Below are positions 57,711-64,000 of a stretch of DNA of 64,000 nucleotides, in pieces (within the stretch, counting starts at the first letter, position 1; each line of letters opens with the position of its first letter). Location: NCBI GenBank assembly GCA_963931925.1, contig OZ007581.1, positions 16,479,450 to 16,543,449 on the forward strand, read 5' to 3'. The DNA is from Onchidella celtica. Its lineage: Eukaryota; Mollusca; Gastropoda; Systellommatophora; Onchidiidae. The notes beneath the pieces were generated by a model. It made no database searches, was not told the origin of the DNA, and saw nothing but the letters and a program-made list of their open reading frames with translations. The translations under genes and the position numbers were made by a program.

Positions 57711-59011
57711 CAACTCCCCAATTTAAGTTGAATATCTTTCAACTCCAAAAACATTATACAGCGTCTGCACTATCGTGAAATAATCCTATAGCACTCCCAA
57801 TCTCACAAAGGTAGTTGCTAATTCTATTACAATTAATAACAATTTCACTGTCTTCCCGAATGTCATCACAAATACAATACAAATGCAGTATCCTTTGCAT
57901 CACTAATACAATGACTAATACAGTATCATCATTGTGACAAACCAATGGTTAACAGTAGGCCTACTAGTCAAAATAACACAACGCCACCACTATGGTGAAA
58001 CAATGGTCAATGATATTATTACAAATCATATAAGGTGAAACGATGGCCCATCGTTTACACAATGCTTCGTGCACGAATCATGGCATATAACTTGTTGTAC
58101 ATAACATGGTTATCTCCAAAATGTATAACTCATACGTACAATGGCAAAAATACCAATACATACCGACCACTGATTAGGGTCTTTTTTTCATCATATTAGG
58201 TCAACACAAGTTACAACAATGCAATATAACACAAACACTGCTTGCTCGCAGTCCCCATTTGGGTTACATTTTCCAAAAATTACACCAAGTTCCAAGGAAG
58301 CAAAAAGAAATACAATAAACAGGACGCTAAACTCACAAGTAATACGAACGATAACAGACCCTACAAGTCCTAACTTATTTTACAGAAAGTTTAAGAAAAA
58401 AAACAGGAGAGACATCTTCCTAAAAAATGTAAGGAAGGAAAAGAAACGCCACAATCTATACGAATAATGGATCCCTAATAGAACTATTCACAGTGAAGCA
58501 AATCCCCCCGAGTTATCAATAGCCACCAAGGCACTCCAATATCCTTCGAAATGGCAAAGAAGATATGCTAAACTATGACCCCAACCAACCTCCCGCTCTT
58601 AAACTAAACATATAGTAAATGGAAAATAGCCTGGAAACACAGAGCGGAAAGTACGTCGCCCTCCTCAAGACTGTCAAATAGATGGATCACTTAACTTTGT
58701 TTTTGAGGAATTCAGATGGTAAATATCCTCAAACCATAGCTCGTTCCAAGCCCAAAAAAATGTGTTTCTGTCTCAGGTAGATCTGTAAGGTGAAAGGTGT
58801 CCCTCGCCGGTGTCGTCGGGTCAATGGGATGATGAGTTCACCATATGAAATTGAACCAAAATGTTACATTAATACAAATTGCCTATAATCTAAAATAAAA
58901 GGGACCTGAAATCACAATGTTATAATATTACAATATCAAATAATGGGATAAAATACAATAGATTTTAGAATAATTTACCTAAATGGCATGGCGTTATTTA
59001 AGTTCTTTAAG
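57711..59011 (-). other. Non-coding interior between inner LTR and 5' LTR
   Basis: 1.3 kb without a recognisable frame. On the minus strand, AATGTAACATTTTGGTTC at about 58871-58854 looks like another LTR-end/primer-site junction, but no matching LTR could be delimited. Confidence 0.35.
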
Positions 59012-59025
59012 GGGTCCCTCTCCAG
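59012..59025 (-). promoter_or_regulatory. Possible primer binding site of the outer element
   Basis: Directly inside the 5' LTR the minus strand reads C then TGGAGAGGGACCC. The TGG start and position fit a primer site; the matching tRNA was not identified. Confidence 0.45.
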
Positions 59026-60230
59026 TGTTACGGGTTGGGTTTTAAGGAATTATAGGTGTTACGACTGCATTTAAATATCGAGAGGTATTTAGGAATTACT
59101 CTTTCATACCATGCCACATACTAATAACAATCTGAATGGTTTTATCAACAGACCTGCAGGGCCACAAATTTATTTACTTTATATTCCCTAACAATTTCGT
59201 CTAGCTCTTACATACTAAAAAGACAACATCAGCAGCATCAAATGAAAATTCAATAATATGTCACTAGAAGTCTCCTCTAGATTCCTAAAAGATTATATCA
59301 TTCTGTCTCACTCACAATTTAAGTATTACTCATCTGTTTCTCAGATATAGTCTGCCTACTATCTATCACATAATATTCTAATGTCTCAGACGACAATGTT
59401 ATCTCAGTTATTTGTGCCTACCGCTTATAATGGATCAAACTCGTCAATACAAACTGACGTAGTTAAGTTAGATCTAGATCTGCTCTAGGATGGGCTGGCA
59501 ATCCCCAGCCTCATCCAGACACATCAATCTCAATTTACAATTGTGTATGCCAGACATTCATACTAGATCTAGTTGCAAGTTAATATACATGGTTGTCTTG
59601 CATTCTTGGGTAGCACTTCTACTGGAAAAATTGCTTTCAGCTTCTCGTTCATCGTCGAATCAACAGACAAACACTTACACTTGGTCCCTGATTAGAAATC
59701 AGGGAACAGCAGATAACAGCAGTGGGTAATTCTCACGGAGGAGCATATGGTCTCATTTCAGTGTCTATAATGGACATAGACATGAATATAACAGTCTTCT
59801 GATTCTTCTGGCAGAATCCCGCCGACCGCCTGCACAGATGGATATTTCTGCATGGAGTAATCAAACATAGGAATGGCTGCGCTTATATACTGTGCGGCCG
59901 GCTGCAAATTAACATGTCAAAACCCTTGCTAAAATCTCTAAACCCTCGTGCCCTCTACGTTTTATGTACGAATTTACTATCACCCTTTACTCACCCCTTC
60001 TCTTCCCCTGTTAGAGTTCATCAAAATCACGGGGTCGAGAATTGCACCGTCACTGCTAACTTATCCATTTATTCTATCTTGCCCCACTTTCTTTCCATCT
60101 CTAAGAAAAAGCGTTACAAAAACAAACTGTTCACGAGACAGTTCAAGGACATTTACACTGGCTATAATCAACGCAACCGTGAAAAAACAAGTCGTGACCC
60201 AGCACGACAATTATAACTTTAACCTTGACA
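59026..60230 (-). repeat. 5' LTR of the composite element
   Basis: 1205 bp, same length and nearly the same sequence as 46250-47454. Followed by the duplicated target ATATT. Confidence 0.95.
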
Positions 60231-60235
60231 ATATT

Positions 60236-61476
60236 GAAAACACAAACCTGTACTTTTGGCCCTGCAGTGTCAATCTCCCAATTCCAGACCCTTTCTTTTT
60301 CCCAGTCTAGGCACATTGAGAACACACAAAGTTGTATACTTGATAGTCTTAGAACTCAATCTCATCATTCAAACCAGTCCTAACCGGAAGTTGTTTTGTG
60401 AGTGTGATACAGTCTATACCGGAACCAATCTTAGTTATATTAATTTGCCGAAAAAATAGACCGAACGCCAATGTGTCGCAACCTAGCAACTAATACAAAC
60501 GTTATGCGAGTTATTAATTATTTTTTTATTTTCTGTGCCGGGGACACGACGACAGTATATACTAAGCGTTGTATAAAATCTGAGGGCCACCGAATCAGCA
60601 TTAACAGAGGAGTACCGAAAGGCGCGCTGCAATTGTCGTAATATTTCACTTTTATTAATATAGAATTTCACTTTTATTGATATAGATGTTGAACGAACGT
60701 GACGTCACAAGCCCGCCATTACTTCGGTACGTGATGCGCAATATGCCCACCGTTTATTTTGTGTTTGGTTGTCGAAATCGACGTCGGAAGAGCCGCACTC
60801 GATACGGAGTGAATCACAAAGATATTTATCTAGATCTATAGTCCTACTGAGCAACAACTAAGCCGTGGAGTCTGGTCATGTTCAAAACCAGTGAAGAATA
60901 ATGTCTGAAACAACCACATTCATTCGGCCATCACAAGAACATCCACTTACCTTGAACTGTTCAAATATGTAATAATAATAATAATAATGGAGATCATTTA
61001 TATAGCGCCTAATCCAAACAAGTTCGCTCTAGGCGCTTTACAGAAAGTCTTGTTCTCTTGATTTGCATCCTCTTTCTTTCTCTCTCCCTCTCTTTCTACC
61101 TCTCTCTATCTCAGAGCAAATTGTAACGCAGCCTGTTAGGCGCAGTTCACAACTCACAATTGTATAAAATATTTGATTATATATTTAATAATGTAGGCAC
61201 TTCATTCGAAATAATTAAAAATATCGGTGTGTATGGCTGCTGGCAGCTTGGCTAGCTGTGAGCACCATCTGTTCTTTGGCAGCTTGTAAGGATTAACGCC
61301 GTCTTGCTTTGTAATTGTTTATTATATCGGTTGTTGTTGTTGTTTTTTGGCAACGTGATATAGCGAGTCTCCACTATGGGACGCCATATTCGTTGATCGC
61401 AGTGAACCAGAAAAAAATGGCTACCTGGTCAGTTTAATTCTAAACGTGTTCAACTTATAAAAACATCCATCTAGAG
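60236..61476. other. Intronic sequence with a dispersed repeat
   Basis: At about 60968-61045, (AAT)n followed by CATTTATATAGCGCCTAATC and AGGCGCTTTACA is a dispersed repeat also seen in part at 27243-27290. CT-rich simple sequence follows at 61065-61115. No gene is seen. Confidence 0.4.
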
Positions 61477-61638
61477 CAGAGTTTCTCGTAGGGTGTGGCA
61501 ATATCTTAGCTGGGGCATGGGACCTCATAATAGGGCGTAGGGATAATTGTATACTGTATACCTACTTTATCCAATCATAGCGGGGCGCACTTTTGGGGGG
61601 GGGAGTGGGGCCTGGGACGAAAAAGCCGAAAAACACTG
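61477..61638. mobile_element. Decayed hAT-like fragment
   Basis: The ends CAGAGTTTCTCGTAGGG and, from the right, CAGTGTTTTTCGGC resemble the CAGTATTTCTCAA family. No target duplication could be matched, so the boundaries are weak. Confidence 0.4.
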
Positions 61639-61765
61639 GTTTGGTTAGAAGACAAGTTTGGTAAACCCATATGATCCCCTCACCCCCTCTACCCCAGGAA
61701 AGGGCGCTCCGAAAGTCATGTCCTTGAAATGTTTTTTGCTGTGTGGCTCAAACGGAACTCTTCCC

Positions 61766-61966
61766 CAAGGGTAAGCCAGGCCAAGGCTGGCGCAGGCCCC
61801 AGTTTGGTGGCTCGCCACCTAAGTATTATGCATCACACTAAAACACTACTCACCACCCACACTCTGGCTGTATGGGCTGTGAGTTGTGTTTTAGAGCGAT
61901 GCATAATAATTAGGTGCCGAGCCAACAATCTCGTGCCTACGCCAGCCTAGGCCTGGCTTACCCCTT
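61766..61966. mobile_element. Foldback MITE with arms of about 95 bp
   Basis: Almost the whole 200-bp unit is one inverted repeat. The left arm starts CAAGGGTAAGCCAGGCC; the right arm complement starts CAAGGGGTAAGCCAGGCC. Matching continues through TATTATGCATC and CTAAAACAC to a loop of roughly 10-15 bases. Arm identity is roughly 85-90% by eye. Confidence 0.75.
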
Positions 61967-62029
61967 GACCATGTAATACACGTACCTAAACCTCCATATT
62001 TGGAATACCTCAACATTGCCTGATATTTA

Positions 62030-62126
62030 TACTGCACTCCAACTGTCCCGGGAAGGATCCGAATCAGGGACTTGTCACATCCCAGTCGCAGCGCTTTAAC
62101 CACTGGGGCACTGGACCGGCCCGCCT
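62030..62126 (-). repeat. tRNA-derived SINE head
   Basis: The minus strand reads GTGCCCCAGTGGTTAAAGCG and the B-box CTGATTCGGATCC, as in a tRNA, but the stems do not fold well. A SINE remnant and not a functional tRNA gene. Different family from the four SINEs above. Confidence 0.5.
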
Positions 62127-62399
62127 GATTTTTTTTCCGTACCGCACGAGCTTTAGCAAATTCAGGAGCGGGACAGCGAGACACCCCGACACACAGGTCA
62201 TCGGCTAGGGGATTTCTCGTCCTATCGAACATTGCCATGGGTGCTGCAATCTCTGGACTGTGCCGCCTGATATGACTCTTAACGTCACCGAAAATCCCTG
62301 GGATGTGTTGGAGCTGTCCTGTGTTTTGGGAATGTGTTGCTGGCCCGCTCCTGATTTGCTAAAGCTTGTACGGTAAAAAAAATCACGCGACCGGCCAAC
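62113..62399. repeat. Inverted repeat pair with about 60-bp arms
   Basis: GATTTTTTTTCCGTACC ... CTTTAGCAAATTCAGGAGCG (62113-62176) is mirrored by 62338-62399, with about 160 bp between. The arms flank no coding sequence. It may be two copies of one SINE in opposite directions or a MITE. Confidence 0.55.
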
Positions 62400-62548
62400 C
62401 TGCAGTTCTAGAAAGCTACAGGTACAAATTACCGGAACTGTTCAATAAATCTATAGCTTAACGTGTTGATCTGAGAATTTGTCACTAATATTTATTTGAA
62501 AGTACTGGCAGTGTTACACCTGAGTCACGGGATACAGAGAGGGTTCTC

Positions 62549-62690
62549 GCACCACACCGCTTCATAATTAAACAAAAAAGACTAGTGACTCTGTGAGTAG
62601 TACCTTCAGTGTTCACAATCGTGCAAGTTATGGATTATAGTGAAAGAAGGAATGGTTCGCCTCGGTATTCTGTGTCTCGGATTATACATT
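62549..62690. repeat. Second copy of the segment at 43741-43905
   Basis: Diverged direct repeat including CTTCATAATTAAACAAAAAAG, GTGAAAGAAGGAATGG and TATTCTGTGTCTCGG. It ends 140 bp before oxidase exon 2. The hairpin partner present at 43920-43935 is missing here. Confidence 0.6.
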
Positions 62691-62831
62691 TTACTTAAGC
62701 ATTAACAGATCACTGAATTTTTTCCATCAGCGTATAAGAATATAACAACAACGAAACGACAATGAAACGACACTGTTTTAAAAAGTGTATTTTGGACGTG
62801 TAGTAAAATTTGTCTTATTTTCTTGTCCTAG

Positions 62832-63125
62832 GACCTAGAAGGTTAAAGTATCCAGATCTAATCAGCGATTTTCTATTGACAGGTCATCTCTGTGATCGCA
62901 CAGTGGATATAGCAATTGTCGGGGCGGGGCCAAGTGGAACTTACTCCGCCTACTTACTACGTCAAAGCGGCCTGGACGTGGAGCTCTTTGAATACTCCAA
63001 TCGGATTGGCGGGCGTCTCCTTACCAAAACGCTGCCCAACATTCCAGATCTAAATTTAGAACTGGGTGGCATGAGATATGTGAATGAGATCCATCCAAGA
63101 GTAAAGAAGCTGGTTGATGAATTAG
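62832..63125 (+). CDS. Flavin L-amino-acid oxidase-like gene, FAD-binding exon
   Basis: 294-bp exon between TTGTCCTAG and GTAAGT (63126). It encodes 98 residues with the classic N-terminal features of flavin amine oxidases: a beta-alpha-beta dinucleotide fold with VGAGPSG (GxGxxG), then LFEYSNRIGGR (the ribose-binding Glu and GGR), and LNLELGGMRY. The closest family by motif is the gastropod secreted L-amino-acid oxidases (escapin, achacin, aplysianin), which oxidise basic amino acids to release hydrogen peroxide and have antibacterial roles. Substrate cannot be read from this part. The exon ends in phase 1; the rest of the gene is beyond the window or in 63126-64000 unseen. A minus-strand frame here is a shadow. 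Confidence 0.88.
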
Positions 63126-64000
63126 GTAAGTTTGTATCTAGATACAAGTGTAGGGAGGGTGGTTGAAGCATTATATTTGTATCTATTAAAATAAATATGA
63201 AAGTTTGTAGGCAAAAAAAATGTTCTTTTGTTATAGCATACTTGCTAATTTTACTACTAACTTAGGAAGAGCCTAAGGCGTATTGTAGTAGTCTCTTTTT
63301 ATTTTTACCTAGATGGGGCACCGGGCATAAACCCGGGCTCTCTCTCTCTCTCTCTCTCTCTGTTTCTCTCCCTCTCTCTCTCACTCCCCCACTCTCTCAT
63401 ATAATAAAAGTAATAATCTACAGTCTTGCTTCAGAACTCATGCGCGCCAGAACACTACGCACCAAACTGAACGCTGGATAATTATAGTTACTTTTTATGA
63501 CATGTACGATATTGTTACAGAATGACGCCAAGATGGAGAATGAAAATTAGAACTGCTGACAGCACGACGAAACAATGTTTCTTTTTCTATAAATTGAAAA
63601 ACAAAACCAATCAAAATATCCAAACTTCGGTGGACCTTCCACAGTATTTGAAACCTACGTGCAAAATGTGGTTACTGTATGTAGCCTAACAAAAAAATCC
63701 TTCTGCGTTCAAAGGTGGAGAATTTGTGAAGTATATAATTAGATATAATCTCTTTAGTTTTTCTTTTGTTAGTGTAGATTTTTAAATGTACGTTCCTAAA
63801 GCTTCTCTGCTGTAGGGAACGGGATTGAATGACACAGTTACTATATTTAGATTTACGTCTTGGGACATTCGAACTGCTCAACGCGGCGGTTAAGCACAGT
63901 TATGGACTTTGTACACACTTTTCGTGTACAGTTGATCTTTGTGCCTCGGATCGCCCCACAGACTAATAAAATATACAGACTGGAAACACGAGCTTCGGGC
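63126..64000 (+). other. Start of oxidase intron 2
   Basis: Begins GTAAGT. A CT microsatellite is at 63341-63395. No further oxidase exon was recognised before the window ends. Confidence 0.5.

Larger units (their letters stand above)
46250..60230 (-). mobile_element. Composite Ty3-type LTR retrotransposon, Gmr1-like
   Basis: The 13,981-bp insertion is bounded by two 1205-bp LTRs and the target duplication ATATT (46245-46249 and 60231-60235). Minus orientation is shown by both gag-pol frames and by the polypurine tract (complement of 47455-47467). It holds a complete gag-pol frame (52654-48131) and, upstream of it, a second gag-pol truncated in reverse transcriptase (56981-53244) with its own LTR and primer site. 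Both have integrase before reverse transcriptase. Confidence 0.9.
45544..62831 (+). other. Intron 1 of the L-amino-acid oxidase-like gene (17.3 kb)
   Basis: The GT-AG interval holds, in order: a THAP-fragment MITE (45586-45886), a dispersed repeat, a 14-kb antisense LTR element (46250-60230), a hAT-like fragment, a hairpin MITE and a tRNA-like SINE head. Without the 14-kb insertion it would be about 3.3 kb. Confidence 0.6.

Noticed and set aside
58854..58871. Additional LTR/primer-site junction (AATGTAACATTTTGGTTC on minus)
   Set aside because: It looks like a junction, but no LTR of matching length or second copy could be delimited.
59490..60310. Small frames repeated at 46714-47528 and 59490-60310
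   Set aside because: They are duplicated because they lie in the two LTRs; no similarity to any protein.
60744..60830. THAP-like start (MPTVYFVFGCRNRR)
   Set aside because: Only one Cys in the expected region and no continuation; similarity is too weak.

Overview
The window is nuclear DNA from an animal, most likely a gastropod mollusc. It is AT-rich and gene-poor, with intron-containing genes scattered among dense transposable elements. The gastropod inference rests on the start of a secreted flavin L-amino-acid oxidase of the escapin/achacin/aplysianin type near the right edge; the repeat content fits but does not prove it. No rRNA, CRISPR or prokaryote-type operon is visible.

Three host genes can be supported. 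(1) At the left edge, minus strand, two coding exons (1550-1985 and 503-661) give the N-terminus of a glutamine-rich RIIa-domain protein (SPA17/CABYR-like, expected in sperm or cilia); it runs off the left edge, and a good RFX X-box lies upstream at 3337-3350. (2) At 13833-19947, plus strand, a complete four-exon TLC-domain membrane protein (TLCD5/TMEM136 family, 288 codons) has matching splice phases throughout. (3) At 45450-63125, plus strand, a signal-peptide exon and, 17.3 kb downstream, the FAD-binding exon of the amine oxidase; further exons lie beyond the right edge.

Most of the rest is mobile DNA, often nested and in many cases delimited to the base by target duplications. 0-13 kb: hAT-type MITEs, a TTAA-flanked MITE nested in a hAT-like repeat, two LINE 3' ends, and a solo LTR with a CGGGG duplication. 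13-30 kb: the TLCD5 gene with hAT elements in its introns, SINE copies and two more TTAA MITEs. 31-35 kb: a 4-kb hAT-type element containing a P-element relative with 63-bp terminal repeats, a perfect 8-bp duplication and a decayed THAP transposase. 35-41 kb: a CTAT microsatellite, a broken multi-copy protein of unknown function, and a homogeneous 33-bp satellite. 41-45 kb: a SINE split by a pogo/Tigger-type MITE, another SINE, a LINE end, and a 15-unit 27-bp minisatellite next to oxidase exon 1.

The oxidase intron holds the main feature: a 13,981-bp antisense LTR-retroelement insertion (46250-60230) with two 1205-bp LTRs that differ at only about two sites and a 5-bp ATATT duplication. It carries two gag-pol reading frames, both in the unusual order protease-integrase-reverse transcriptase (Gmr1 type). 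The proximal one is a full 1507-codon frame with all catalytic motifs. The other breaks off inside reverse transcriptase and has its own LTR and a tRNA-Pro-type primer site, so the insertion is a composite of two families.
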